Shown here: positions 1 through 8,694 of the stretch, one piece after another | Numbering within the stretch: the stretch's first letter is position 1 | Layout of the letters: every line of letters begins with the position of its first letter | DNA from: Sphingomonas parapaucimobilis NBRC 15100 | GTDB taxonomy: Bacteria > Pseudomonadota > Alphaproteobacteria > Sphingomonadales > Sphingomonadaceae | DNA: 64,000 bases | Reading direction: 5' to 3' | Assembly (NCBI RefSeq): GCF_000787715.1 | Contig: NZ_BBPI01000068.1 | Span: 1-64,000 of the forward strand | Made by a program: the position numbers and the translations under genes | The notes under the pieces: model-generated | What the model saw: only the letters and a program-made list of their open reading frames with translations | Databases searched by the model: none | Told to the model about the DNA's origin: nothing

Positions 1-58
1 ACAAGCGTATGGCCCATGGCGAGACCCCACCCCAACCCCTCCCCTGAAGGGGAGGGGC
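1..58. repeat. Dispersed GC-rich repeat, copy 1, ending in a hairpin
   Basis: The first 58 bases match 23992-24048 closely: both begin ACAAGCGTAT, then carry a CCCCACCCCAACCCCTCC core and end in a CCCTGAAGGGGAGGGG segment. Bases 36-44 and 49-57 pair as a 9-bp stem around a TGAA loop. The copy lies beyond the 3' end of a minus-strand gene and contains no credible reading frame. It looks like a short palindromic intergenic repeat that may also limit read-through. It may extend left of the window. Confidence 0.65.
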
Positions 59-154
59 TTGCGTTGGTTCGACGCAATGTCTCGCAGTCTAAAAGAAATG
101 GCGTCAGTCCCCATTAGGAACCGACGCCTTTTTCACAGCCGGGTGATGCGCCTG

Positions 155-526
155 TTACTTGCCGCCACGCTGACGGCACTGGTCATACTGACCCTTTTTG
201 CAGATCGGATAGCTCTTGAGCGGCGCCGGGGCTGGATAGGCCTGGGACGGGCTTGGTGCCTGCTGGAACACGACCGGCGCGCCCGGGGCGGGCGGGGCGG
301 CCATCGGCGGCTGGGCGGGCTGATAGCCACCGGCGGTCATCGTGCCGGCGGTCGCGGCGGCATTGGCCTGCATCGATCCCGACGTGTCGGTCTGGGTCTG
401 CGTCGTGGTCGTATCGGTCGAGGCACCGGCCTGCATCCCCGCCTGGGCGGTGGTGTCGGTCTGGGTCTGCTGGGCGAGAGCGGGCGCCGCCATCAGAGCG
501 GTGGCGGCCAGAAAAACGAGCTTCAT
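155..526 (-). CDS. Small secreted Thr/Gln/Ala-rich protein, function unknown
   Basis: This 123-residue protein begins with a clear Sec signal peptide: basic start, hydrophobic core MKLVFLAATALMAAPALAQ, with cleavage expected after ALA at about residue 18. The mature part is low complexity: a Thr/Gln/Asp-rich stretch (about 20-52), an Ala/Pro-rich stretch (about 60-100), then a short C-terminal segment with two cysteines (PICKKGQYDQC). An AGGAG ribosome-binding site sits 6 bases before the ATG. It lies downstream of phoB on the same strand, 119 bases away, so it may or may not share its transcript. No family was recognised. The composition suggests a periplasmic or envelope protein. Confidence 0.7.
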   Translation of the reverse strand: MKLVFLAATALMAAPALAQQTQTDTTAQAGMQAGASTDTTTTQTQTDTSGSMQANAAATAGTMTAGGYQPAQPPMAAPPAPGAPVVFQQAPSPSQAYPAPAPLKSYPICKKGQYDQCRQRGGK

Positions 527-645
527 GCGAATCTCCTGTTCAGAAGCGCAAGTGCGTTAGCGCGTGGGGCAGAACGTCCCATGCCGCACTTGGCTCCCTC
601 GTTTCGCTTGCGACCCGATCCTGACAGGCTTTTCAGGATGTTGGC

Positions 646-1338
646 TCACCCCCCCGCGTCGAGCGAATAGCCCGCCGAGCGAACGGTCCGGATGATGTCG
701 GGCCGGTCGCCGATATTGATCGCCTTGCGCAGGCGGCGGATATGCACGTCGACCGTCCGGCTCTCGATATCCGAGTCATGACCCCATACCGCGTCGAGCA
801 GCCGCTCGCGCGAGAAGACCCAGCCCGGATGCTCCAGGAAATGCTTGAGCAGGCGGAATTCGGTCGGGCCGAGCGAGACGACTTCGCCGGCACGGCGGAC
901 CTTGTGGCCGACCGTATCCATCTCGATATCGGCATAGGTCAGCGCCTCGCCCGCCAGCGCCGGGCGGACACGGCGCAGCACCGCGCCGACACGCGCGACC
1001 AGTTCGCGCGGGGAGAAGGGCTTGGTGACATAATCGTCCGCGCCCGTCTCCAGCCCGCGCACCCGGTCCTCTTCCTCGCCGCGCGCGGTCAGCATGATGA
1101 TCGGCACGTTCGCCGTCTCGGCCGAGCGGCGCAGGCGGCGGCAGACCTCGATGCCCGAAATCCCCTCGACCATCCAGTCGAGCAGGACGATGTCGGGCGT
1201 GCTCTCCCGCGCCAGCAGCAATGCCTCCTCGCCGTCGACCGTATGGGTGACGTCGAAATCCTCGCGCTTGAAATGGAAGACGAGCAGTTCCGCGAGCGCG
1301 GCGTCGTCCTCGACCAGCAACATCTTTACCCGTGCCAT
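646..1338 (-). CDS. phoB: Phosphate regulon response regulator PhoB
   Basis: This OmpR-type response regulator activates phosphate-starvation genes by binding Pho boxes. The 230-residue product has a receiver domain (about 1-120) with acidic pair Asp11/Asp12, phosphoacceptor Asp54 (VLLDWMVEG) and conserved Lys in TKPFSPREL. A C-terminal winged helix (about 130-228) carries EFRLLKHFLEHPGWVFSRE and RTVDVHIRRLRKAI. Its length matches the usual 229. The frame is open further upstream, but that part overlaps phoU and is not PhoB-like, so the ATG giving MARVKMLLVEDD was chosen. It follows phoU by 13 bases, at the end of the phoR-pst-phoU-phoB run. Its cognate kinase is expected to be the PhoR at 6555-7799. 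Confidence 0.95.
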   Translation of the reverse strand: MARVKMLLVEDDAALAELLVFHFKREDFDVTHTVDGEEALLLARESTPDIVLLDWMVEGISGIEVCRRLRRSAETANVPIIMLTARGEEEDRVRGLETGADDYVTKPFSPRELVARVGAVLRRVRPALAGEALTYADIEMDTVGHKVRRAGEVVSLGPTEFRLLKHFLEHPGWVFSRERLLDAVWGHDSDIESRTVDVHIRRLRKAINIGDRPDIIRTVRSAGYSLDAGG

Positions 1339-1351
1339 CGTGCCTGTTCCC

Positions 1352-2035
1352 TCAAGAAGGCCATGTGCCGCCGCGGTCCCGCTCACCCATCTGGGTGCCG
1401 GTGGCGGCGAAATAGACCATTTCCGCGACGTTCGTCGCATGGTCACCGATCCGTTCGAGATTCTTGGCGATGAACAGCAGGTGCGCGACCTGTCCGATCG
1501 TCTTGGGATTCTCGACCATATGGGTGACGAGCGTGCGGAAGATGGAATCGTAGAAATCGTCGAGCGCGTTATCGCTGTCGCGGACCCGGATTGCCGCCTC
1601 GGCATCGCGTGCGGCAAAGGCGTCGAGCACGTCATGCACCATCGCCGAGGCGATCTTGGCCATGGCGGGCAGGATCGAGACGGGCTCGATCCGGTCCTCG
1701 CTCTCGATCATCGGCACGCGCTTGGCGATGTTCTTGGCATAGTCGCCGATGCGCTCGACGACGCTGGCGATCTTCAGCGCCGCCACAACCTCGCGCAGGT
1801 CGTTGGCCATCGGCGCGCGCAGGGCGATGGTACGTACCGCCAGCCGCTCGACCTCCGCCTCGATCAGGTCGATCGCCTTGTCGTCCTCGCGAACCTTGCG
1901 CGCCAGTTCCAGGTCGGAGCGTTGCAGCGCCTTGATGGCGTTGGCGATCGCCTCCTCGGCCAATCCGCCCATCTGGCTGATCAGCCCGCGCAGGCGGCCG
2001 ATATCGTTGTCGAAGGCTTTTACGGTGTGGTCCAT
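1352..2035 (-). CDS. phoU: Phosphate signalling complex protein PhoU
   Basis: PhoU is a cytoplasmic helical protein that links the Pst transporter to PhoR and represses the Pho regulon when phosphate is plentiful. The 227-residue product has two PhoU repeats, each with the metal-binding type motif: VVERIGDYAKNIAKR in the first half and NLERIGDHATNVAEM in the second. Length is normal for the family. The start is the ATG giving MDHTVKAFDNDI; the frame stays open upstream only inside pstB. It lies 11 bases after pstB and 13 bases before phoB, so it is almost certainly co-transcribed with both. Confidence 0.95.
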   Translation of the reverse strand: MDHTVKAFDNDIGRLRGLISQMGGLAEEAIANAIKALQRSDLELARKVREDDKAIDLIEAEVERLAVRTIALRAPMANDLREVVAALKIASVVERIGDYAKNIAKRVPMIESEDRIEPVSILPAMAKIASAMVHDVLDAFAARDAEAAIRVRDSDNALDDFYDSIFRTLVTHMVENPKTIGQVAHLLFIAKNLERIGDHATNVAEMVYFAATGTQMGERDRGGTWPS

Positions 2036-2046
2036 GATCCTCGTCC

Positions 2047-2808
2047 TCAGCCGTAACGGCCGGTAATATAGTCCTTCGTCCGCTCTTCCTTCGGGTTGGT
2101 GAAGATGTCGGACGTCTTGCCGTACTCGACCAAGGTGCCGAGGTGGAAAAAGGCGGTACGCTGCGAGACGCGGGCGGCCTGCTGCATGTTGTGGGTGACG
2201 ATCGCGATGGCGTAGCGGCCGCGCAGGTCGTGGATCAGCTCCTCGATCCGCGCGGTCGCGATCGGATCGAGCGCGCTGCACGGTTCGTCCATCAGGATGA
2301 CCTCCGGGTCGACCGCGATGGCGCGCGCGATGCACAGCCGCTGCTGCTGGCCGCCCGACAGCGCGGTGCCGCTTTCCGACAGACGGTCCTTCACCTCGTT
2401 CCACAGGCCCGCACGGGTCAGCGAGCGCTCGACGATGGCGTCCATTTCGCTTCGCGACGTCGCCAGGCCATGGATGCGCGGGCCATAGGCGACATTCTCG
2501 TAGATCGACTTGGGGAAGGGATTGGGTTTCTGGAACACCATACCGACACGGGCGCGCAGCTGCACCACGTCCATCTCGGGCGCATAGATATCCTGCCCGT
2601 CCAGACGGACATCGCCGGTGACGCGCGCCGACGGGATGGTGTCGTTCATCCGGTTGAGCGTGCGCAGGAAGGTTGACTTGCCGCAGCCCGACGGGCCGAT
2701 AAAGGCGATGACATGATCCATGTCGACATCGATCGAGATGTCGTGGATCGCCTGCTTGGCGCCGTAAGACACGCTGACGTTGCGCGCGGTTATCTTGGGG
2801 GTACTCAC
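2047..2808 (-). CDS. pstB: Phosphate ABC transporter ATP-binding protein PstB
   Basis: This ATPase subunit drives high-affinity phosphate import through PstC and PstA. The 253-residue protein has a Walker A motif GPSGCGKST at 38-46, the ABC signature LSGGQQQR, a Walker B ending in [10 protein letters not shown], and the switch histidine region [12 protein letters not shown]. The chosen start is GTG ([10 protein letters not shown]): it gives the family's usual length, and it overlaps the pstA stop as GTGA, a common sign of translational coupling. An in-frame upstream extension would lie wholly within pstA. Confidence 0.95.
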   Translation of the reverse strand: MSTPKITARNVSVSYGAKQAIHDISIDVDMDHVIAFIGPSGCGKSTFLRTLNRMNDTIPSARVTGDVRLDGQDIYAPEMDVVQLRARVGMVFQKPNPFPKSIYENVAYGPRIHGLATSRSEMDAIVERSLTRAGLWNEVKDRLSESGTALSGGQQQRLCIARAIAVDPEVILMDEPCSALDPIATARIEELIHDLRGRYAIAIVTHNMQQAARVSQRTAFFHLGTLVEYGKTSDIFTNPKEERTKDYITGRYG

Positions 2809-4070
2809 CAGCGTGTCTCGAACCGATTGCGGAGGTAGATGGCCAGCCCGTTCATCGCGAGCAGGAAGACGAGAAGGACGATGATCGCGGCCGAGGTCTT
2901 CTCGATGAAGCCGCGGTCGACCTGATCCGACCACAGGAAGATCTGGACCGGCAACACGGTCGCCGGATCGGTCAGCCCGCGCGGGGGCGCGGCGATGAAG
3001 GCGCGCATCCCGATCATCAACAGCGGCGCGGTCTCACCCAGCGCGCGGGCCATGCCGATGATCGTGCCGGTCAGGATGCCCGGCAGGGCGAGCGGCAGGA
3101 CATGGTGGAAGATCACCTGCACCCGCGACGCACCGATGGCGAGCGCGGCATCGCGGATCGAGGGCGGCACCGCCTTGATCGCGTTGCGCCCCGCGATGAC
3201 GATCACCGGCATGGTCATCAGCGCGAGCGTCAGGCCGCCGACCAGCGGGGCCGAGCGCGGCAGGCCGAAGGTGCCGAGGAACACCGCGAGCCCGAGAAGG
3301 CCGAAGATGATGGAGGGGACCGCCGCCAGATTGTTGATCGACACCTCGATCATGTCGGTCCAGCGGTTCTTCGGCGCGATCTCTTCGAGATAGAGGGCGG
3401 CCAGCACCCCGATGGGGAAGGCCAGCGCCAGCGTGACCAGCATGGTCAGCAGCGATCCCTTCGCCGCGCCCCAGATGCCGACCCGCGTCGGATCGGTGGC
3501 GTCGGCATCGCGCAGGAAGCCCATGTCCCAGCCGGTCGATAGAATGCCGCGCGCCTGCAACCGCGCGACGACGCGCTCGGCCTCGGGCGTGCCGATACCC
3601 TTGGCGGCGACGTCGTAGCGGCTGGCGACCGGTAGTTGGAAGTGGACGGTGCGACGGAGCAGGCCCGGGTCAGCCTTGATCGCGTCGCGCAAGACGAGCC
3701 AGGCGCCGGGCGACAGAAGGTCCGTTCCCATCGGGCCGAAGGCGGTCGTCGCGGCGGTATCGACGGCATTTTCCAGCCCGGCCCCGGCCAGCGCCAGATC
3801 GGCCCCGCGCCCCTTCAGCCGCGCGGGCTCGACCGGCAGTTCGGCGGCCGCGAGGTTGACCGGCATGGCCACGCGTGTCTCGGTAAAGCCGCGAAGTCCC
3901 TGCGCCAGCATGGTGATCAGCAGGAAGGCAAGGAATGCCGCCGACAGTGCGACCGCCGCCGCGCCCAGCCGTCGGAAGCGACGCTCGGCGGCATAGCGCC
4001 GACGCAGGCGACGGGCCATGGCGGGGCTGTTCCAGCCAGCGGCCGACGGCGGGGCGGGCGGCTTATTCAT
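2805..4070 (-). CDS. pstA: Phosphate ABC transporter permease PstA (long form)
   Basis: PstA is an inner-membrane permease subunit of the phosphate importer. At 421 residues it is longer than the E. coli protein (about 296). Residues 1-60 hold a basic cytoplasmic segment and first membrane helix, followed by a roughly 130-residue extracytoplasmic insertion, an arrangement known in alphaproteobacterial PstA. The permease core begins at about residue 205 ([20 protein letters not shown]) and includes the EAA-type coupling loop [20 protein letters not shown]. The start overlaps the end of pstC by 8 bases, and the stop overlaps pstB by 4. Confidence 0.92.
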   Translation of the reverse strand: MNKPPAPPSAAGWNSPAMARRLRRRYAAERRFRRLGAAAVALSAAFLAFLLITMLAQGLRGFTETRVAMPVNLAAAELPVEPARLKGRGADLALAGAGLENAVDTAATTAFGPMGTDLLSPGAWLVLRDAIKADPGLLRRTVHFQLPVASRYDVAAKGIGTPEAERVVARLQARGILSTGWDMGFLRDADATDPTRVGIWGAAKGSLLTMLVTLALAFPIGVLAALYLEEIAPKNRWTDMIEVSINNLAAVPSIIFGLLGLAVFLGTFGLPRSAPLVGGLTLALMTMPVIVIAGRNAIKAVPPSIRDAALAIGASRVQVIFHHVLPLALPGILTGTIIGMARALGETAPLLMIGMRAFIAAPPRGLTDPATVLPVQIFLWSDQVDRGFIEKTSAAIIVLLVFLLAMNGLAIYLRNRFETRW

Positions 4071-5439
4071 AGCTTTCCCGGTACCGCTTCACCACGTTGA
4101 GCGCGACGATGTTAAGCAACAGCGTGATGAGGAACAGGGTCAGGCCCAGCGCGAAGGCGGCCAGCGTCTTGGGGCTGTCGAACTCGGCCTCGCCGGTCAG
4201 CAGGTCGACGATCTGGCGCGTGACGGTGGTCGTGCTGGCAAAGGGATTGGCGGTCAGCGTGGCGACGCCGCTCGCCGCCATGACGACGATCATCGTCTCG
4301 CCGATCGCGCGGCTGACCGCCAACAGCACGCCGCCGACCACGCCGGGCAGGGCGGCGGGCAGCATGACGCGGGTGATCGTCTCGGACGGGGTGGCCCCCA
4401 TCGCCAGGCTGCCGTCGCGCATCGAATTGGGTACGGCGGCTAGGCTGTCATCGGCCATGGACGAGACAAAGGGGATGATCATCACCCCCATCACCAGACC
4501 GGCGGCCAAAGCACTTTCGGATGACGCCCAGTCGATGCCGATCGAGACCGCGAACTGCCGGACGGCAGGGGCCACGGTCAGCGCGGCGAAATAACCATAG
4601 ACGACGGTCGGAATGCCCGCGAGCACTTCCAGAACGGGCTTCATGATCCGGCGCGCGCGCGGGGCGGCATATTGGGTCAGATAGATGGCGCTCATCAGGC
4701 CGAACGGGATGGCGACCGCCATGGCGATGACCGCGCCGATGAAGAAGGTGCCCCAGAACAGCGGCACTGCGCCGAGCGATGCGCCGGGATGGCGCGGATC
4801 GATCGACTGGGGGCTCCAATGCGTGCCGAACAGGAAGTCGGTGACCGGCACGACCGAGAAGAACCGTCCCGCCTCATACAGCAGGGAGGCGACGATCCCG
4901 GCGGTGGTCAGGATCGCGATCAGCGACGCGCCCAGCAGCAGCCCGAGTACGACGCGCTCGATCCGGGTTCGTGCCGAAAATTCGGGGTGCACATGCAGAT
5001 AGGCATAGGCCCCGCCCGCCAGCGCCAGCAACAGGACGATTGCTGTGGCGATCCAGTCGATCCGTGCCTGCGCGGCGTGATAGGCGGGCGAGAGCGTCCG
5101 TGACAGCGTATGGAAGGCACCTTGCGCCTGCCCGGCCGCCAGCGCCCGCGCCTCGGACAGGATCGCTGCCCGTTCGAAGCCGGGCGGGGGAAGCTGCGCG
5201 GCCGCCGGGGCATGGAGCACCATGTCGGTGACGAGCGCGGGGGAGGTGGCGGCCCAGATGGCGAGGAAGATCAGCGGGGGCGCGGCCGTCCATAGCGCGA
5301 CATACCAGCCATAATGATGCGGCAGCGAACTGGCCCGCGTTCCCGACCGCCGCCGGAAACCGAGCGCATGCATCCGCGTCGAGGCCCAGGCGATGATGCC
5401 CAGCCCGACCGTCAGGACGAGAAGGACGACGCCGTTCAT
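4063..5439 (-). CDS. pstC: Phosphate ABC transporter permease PstC (long form)
   Basis: PstC is the partner permease of PstA. The product has 458 residues with an N-terminal extension: a membrane helix at 1-20, a second near 45-65, a periplasmic stretch, then the permease core from about residue 160. The coupling loop DGSLAMGATPSETITRVMLP and the preceding LEVLAGIPTVVYGYFA segment are typical of the family. The start (MNGVVLLVLT) was chosen because its ATG overlaps the pstS stop as ATGA. The open frame upstream of it is only the shadow of pstS. Confidence 0.92.
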   Translation of the reverse strand: MNGVVLLVLTVGLGIIAWASTRMHALGFRRRSGTRASSLPHHYGWYVALWTAAPPLIFLAIWAATSPALVTDMVLHAPAAAQLPPPGFERAAILSEARALAAGQAQGAFHTLSRTLSPAYHAAQARIDWIATAIVLLLALAGGAYAYLHVHPEFSARTRIERVVLGLLLGASLIAILTTAGIVASLLYEAGRFFSVVPVTDFLFGTHWSPQSIDPRHPGASLGAVPLFWGTFFIGAVIAMAVAIPFGLMSAIYLTQYAAPRARRIMKPVLEVLAGIPTVVYGYFAALTVAPAVRQFAVSIGIDWASSESALAAGLVMGVMIIPFVSSMADDSLAAVPNSMRDGSLAMGATPSETITRVMLPAALPGVVGGVLLAVSRAIGETMIVVMAASGVATLTANPFASTTTVTRQIVDLLTGEAEFDSPKTLAAFALGLTLFLITLLLNIVALNVVKRYRESYE

Positions 5440-6500
5440 GACGGCAGGCTCGCGGGATCGAGCGTGATTTCGCGGGCAATGATCGCGCGCGACCGGGCCT
5501 GGATCGCTTCGGGCGAAGCGATCAGGCCGCGACGCACCAGCGGACCGTCCTTGCCCCAATTATCGGCATAAAGCCGCAGGAAGGCGCGCAGCCCCGGAAT
5601 GGCATCGAGATGCGCCTTCTTTGCGTAGATATAGAGTGGGCGCGATCCCGGATAGCGGTCGGCGGCGATGGCGTCATAGGTCGGCTTCACGCCGTTGATC
5701 GTCACGCCGTCGACCGTCTGGCGATTTTCCTCGAGATAGGAATAGCCGAAGACGCCGAGCGCATCCGGATTGGCCTGAAGCTTCTGGACGATCAGATTGT
5801 CGTTCTCGCCCGCATCGATATAGGCGCCGTCTTCGCGGACGCGGGTGCAGAACAGGCGATGCGCTTCGGGATCGCGGGCCGCCAGCGCGGGCGCGCCCGG
5901 CTCGACCGCGTCGCATCCTTTGGCCAGGATCAGTTCTGCCAGCGCATCGCGCGTACCGCTGGTCGCGGGCGGGCCATAGACCTGGATGGGGATGGTGGGC
6001 AGCGCGGGATTGACGTCGGCCCAGGTGCGCGCGGCGTTGGGCTTGCCGCCGGGGTGCGCCGCGAGCGCGCGGTAGATGTCGACCGAGGTCAGCGCCATAT
6101 GCGGTCCGCGCTTGGATTCGGCGAAGGCGATGCCGTCGATGCCGATCTGGATTTCCAGCAGCTCGGCCGCGCCATGTGCCGCACAGTCGCGATACTCGCT
6201 GGCCTTCATGCGGCGCGAGGCGTCTTCCAGATCGGGATGCCCCGCGCCGATCCCGGCGCAGAACAGCTTCATGCCCGCACCCGTGCCCGTCGATTCTATG
6301 ACCGGCGCCTTGGCGTCGGGATCGGCCGCAACGAAGCGCTCGGCGATGATCGTGGTGAAGGGATAGACGGTCGACGAGCCCACGGCGGTAATCTGGTCCC
6401 GTACGCCCGCGCCGCCGCCATTGGCCTGATCGTGGCAGGCCGCCAGCGCGAACATCGCGGCGAGAAGGCAGGGCAGGCGCATCGAGATCCTTGGCAACAC
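5436..6500 (-). CDS. pstS: Phosphate-binding lipoprotein PstS
   Basis: PstS is the substrate-binding component that captures phosphate for PstCAB. The 354-residue product has a lipoprotein signal ending in the lipobox-like LAAC, so it is probably anchored by the Cys at residue 22. The mature domain opens with the phosphate-binding signature AVGSSTVYPFTTIIAERF and the ESTGTGAGMKLFC loop. A second in-frame ATG at residue 7 (MRLPCLLAAMFALAAC) gives a tidier signal peptide and may be the true start. It is the first gene of the pst run and is preceded by the Pho box at 6546-6574. Confidence 0.92.
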   Translation of the reverse strand: MLPRISMRLPCLLAAMFALAACHDQANGGGAGVRDQITAVGSSTVYPFTTIIAERFVAADPDAKAPVIESTGTGAGMKLFCAGIGAGHPDLEDASRRMKASEYRDCAAHGAAELLEIQIGIDGIAFAESKRGPHMALTSVDIYRALAAHPGGKPNAARTWADVNPALPTIPIQVYGPPATSGTRDALAELILAKGCDAVEPGAPALAARDPEAHRLFCTRVREDGAYIDAGENDNLIVQKLQANPDALGVFGYSYLEENRQTVDGVTINGVKPTYDAIAADRYPGSRPLYIYAKKAHLDAIPGLRAFLRLYADNWGKDGPLVRRGLIASPEAIQARSRAIIAREITLDPASLPS

Positions 6501-6545
6501 CGGAACGGGTGCGAACCGGCGCTGCCACGCTCGCCATACCTCCGT

Positions 6546-6574
6546 GTGACATTTTTATTGTACTTTTGTGACAG
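6546..6574 (-). promoter_or_regulatory. Pho box with three repeat units, upstream of pstS
   Basis: Read on the minus strand, three heptamers CTGTCAC, GTACAAT and ATGTCAC are spaced by exactly four adenines each, giving the 11-base periodicity of PhoB sites (consensus CTGTCAT with A/T-rich spacers). The outer units match well; the middle one is weaker. The site ends 46 bases before the annotated pstS start and overlaps the last codons and stop of phoR (stop at 6555-6557). This places a PhoB-driven promoter for pstSCAB-phoU-phoB at the phoR/pstS junction. The match is seen directly; binding is inferred. Confidence 0.8.
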
Positions 6575-7799
6575 CGGTCTCGAAAGCGTTCTTTTCCGGT
6601 GGCTTCAATGCGGGCAGGCGGACCGTCACGGTCGTCCCGACGCCGACCTCGCTGACGATTTCCAGCTTTCCGCGATGCCGCTCGACGATGTGCTTCACGA
6701 TGGCGAGGCCCAGGCCCGTGCCACCTATGCTGCGGCTGCGCCCCGAGTCGACGCGATAGAAACGCTCGGTCAGGCGCGGCAAATGGCTGGCGGCGATGCC
6801 TTCGCCCCGATCGGCGACGCTCAGGCGCAGCATCGGCCCGTCGCGATCCAGCCTGACCCGCACCGGTGTCTCGGCCTTTCCGTATTTCATCGCATTGCCG
6901 ATCAGATTGTGCAGCATCTGCGACAATTGCGCCCGGTCACCCGCAACCGGCGGGAGGTCGTCGGCCAGTTCGCAGGCAATGTCGTCGGCCCTTGGCGAAC
7001 CGGAGTCGAGGAACTCTTCCCACACCTGGTCGACCAGTTCGGCCATATCGACGGGCTGGGCGGGCAGGCGATATTTGTCCGCCTCGATCCGGCTGAGCGA
7101 GATCAGATCCTCGACCAGCCGCTGCATCCGCCGCGCCTCGTCGAACATCACCTTCAGGAAGCGCGCGCGAATTTCCGCATCCTCGCCTGCCTCGTCGCCC
7201 AGGGTTTCGATGAACCCCAGGATCGACGCCAGCGGCGTACGCAGCTCGTGGCTGGCATTGGCCACGAAGTCGACGCGCATCCGCTCGGCCGCGTCATGTG
7301 CGGTCTGGTCGATCAGGTGGACGATGCGCTGGCCGCTCGTGGTATCGGCGACGCGCATTTCCCAGCGCTGTTCGAGTGACCCGAGCCCGACAAGCGAGAT
7401 TGGATGATCGGGATCGGTTGCGCCTTCCTTGGTCAGCAGCCGATCGGCGGCCGCCGGATGGCGGATGGCGATGCGGGCATCCTCGCCGACGATATGCGTG
7501 CCGAGCAGTCCGCGCGCCGAGCGATTGGCCAGGATCACACGTCCGCCCTCGATCAGCAGAACCGGCTCGATGATCGCATCCAACGCTTCTTCGAGCAAAG
7601 GGGAAAGCCCGTCATGACCCTCCTCGGCGGTGACATCGTCCCCGGCTTCGGTCGGCACGCCCTCACTGGCGACCAAGGCGGCCGCGATCCCGCCGACCAG
7701 CGCAATGATCGCGGGCGCGGGGCCTGCCGTCAGGAACACAACGGCGGCAGCCACCACGACCACGACGATGGCCCATAAAGTGCGAATGCCGAATCCCAT
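6555..7799 (-). CDS. phoR: Phosphate regulon sensor histidine kinase PhoR
   Basis: PhoR is the membrane sensor kinase that phosphorylates PhoB under phosphate limitation. The 414-residue product has two closely spaced N-terminal membrane segments (about 7-25 and 29-45), a PAS-like region (about 70-165), and a HisKA domain with His184 in NASHELRTPLASILGF. The HATPase domain has an N box (LHNLIGNAMKYG), a G1 box (VADRGEGI) and a G2 box (GGTGLGLAIVKHIV). The absence of a large periplasmic domain is typical of PhoR, which senses through Pst and PhoU. It precedes pstS by 54 bases and its 3' end carries the Pho box. Confidence 0.93.
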   Translation of the reverse strand: MGFGIRTLWAIVVVVVAAAVVFLTAGPAPAIIALVGGIAAALVASEGVPTEAGDDVTAEEGHDGLSPLLEEALDAIIEPVLLIEGGRVILANRSARGLLGTHIVGEDARIAIRHPAAADRLLTKEGATDPDHPISLVGLGSLEQRWEMRVADTTSGQRIVHLIDQTAHDAAERMRVDFVANASHELRTPLASILGFIETLGDEAGEDAEIRARFLKVMFDEARRMQRLVEDLISLSRIEADKYRLPAQPVDMAELVDQVWEEFLDSGSPRADDIACELADDLPPVAGDRAQLSQMLHNLIGNAMKYGKAETPVRVRLDRDGPMLRLSVADRGEGIAASHLPRLTERFYRVDSGRSRSIGGTGLGLAIVKHIVERHRGKLEIVSEVGVGTTVTVRLPALKPPEKNAFETAVTKVQ

Positions 7800-7943
7800 G
7801 GCATGTCGATGTAGCGGCGCACGCGCGCGCTGTCTGCAACGCTGAGTGGCGGACCTGCCCGGACCCGTCTTCCAATTTTGGGAAGCGACTGCGGTCGCAC
7901 AGGTTCTTGTGACAAGACGACGAATATGGGAGATCGCTTCGTC

Positions 7944-8411
7944 ATGGACGATACGCCCTCCAAACCCGGCCCCGCATCCGACTCCGCGCCCGAAGCGCAG
8001 GCCGATGCGGCCGCCTCCAGCGTGACCAGCCGCCGGATGCTGATGCTGGGCGCGGTCGGGGCGAGCACGGTCATCGCCGTTCGCCCGGCGCTGGCCCAGA
8101 CGACCGCCTCGGTGCTGAACTGTCAGATCCCGGTGCCCGGTCCGGGCGACGCGGGAAAATACATCGACCGGAACGGCAATGTCGTCAATCCCGGGCCACT
8201 GGGACCGTTGGGGGCGCTGTTCGGCGGGCCTTACCCGCCACCGTCGCGACCCTTTACCGGCGAGGAAGTGCGCAATGCGCTGTACAAGGGCATGTCGCTG
8301 CCCGGCACCACTTATTATTCCAATGACGCCTATCTCAAATATATCAGGAAGTTGAGCGGCGGCCAGAGTGGCTATACCTGTTTCCTGTCCGTCCAGAACC
8401 CCAGGACCTGA
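7944..8411 (+). CDS. Leader-bearing small protein heading the HprK/PqqD cassette
   Basis: Function is unknown. The 155-residue product has a Ser/Ala/Asp-rich N-terminal 28 residues, then a twin-arginine-like export signal: SRRMLMLG at 29-36, a hydrophobic run and RPALAQ ending near residue 52. The mature region has Cys60, Cys146, a Pro/Gly-rich middle (about 82-103) and a Tyr-rich end (TYYSNDAYLKYIRKL). The start at 7944 was preferred because GGGAG lies 11 bases upstream; an ATG at 7926 has no visible ribosome-binding site. The next gene follows 4 bases after the stop. The context suggests it may be a substrate of the cassette, but it could equally be an accessory secreted protein. Confidence 0.75.
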   Translation: MDDTPSKPGPASDSAPEAQADAAASSVTSRRMLMLGAVGASTVIAVRPALAQTTASVLNCQIPVPGPGDAGKYIDRNGNVVNPGPLGPLGALFGGPYPPPSRPFTGEEVRNALYKGMSLPGTTYYSNDAYLKYIRKLSGGQSGYTCFLSVQNPRT

Positions 8412-8415
8412 TCCC

Positions 8416-8694
8416 GTGGCCGATCCGCGCTACCGCGCGGCGGCAGCGGCTTTGCTGATCGTCGAGCCGCTGGATATCTTCACGGCCGTTTTCCACCGTC
8501 CCTCCGGCGTCACCCATCTGCTGAACGAACCGGCGCCCCAGATATTGGAGGCCCTGGCCCGCGAACCTTTGGACAGGAATGCGCTGCTCGCCCGGCTGGC
8601 ACGGAGTTACGATCTGGGTGACATAGACGGTACAGCGGTGATGGACGCCCGTCTGGGCGAATTGGAGGCGGCCGGATTGGTCGACCGGATGTGA
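8416..8694 (+). CDS. PqqD-like peptide chaperone of the HprK-related system
   Basis: PqqD-type domains (RiPP recognition elements) bind leader peptides and present them to modifying enzymes. This 92-residue protein is the right size and has the expected pattern: a strand region with FHRPSGVTHLLNEPAPQILEAL, then helices and an acidic end (DARLGELEAAGLVDRM). It corresponds to the PqqD-like member known beside HprK-related kinases. The GTG at 8416 was chosen: it sits 4 bases after the previous stop with AGGA upstream, whereas the longer frame adds 16 unlikely residues. Its stop overlaps the next start as GTGA. The actual ligand is not known. Confidence 0.75.
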   Translation: MADPRYRAAAAALLIVEPLDIFTAVFHRPSGVTHLLNEPAPQILEALAREPLDRNALLARLARSYDLGDIDGTAVMDARLGELEAAGLVDRM

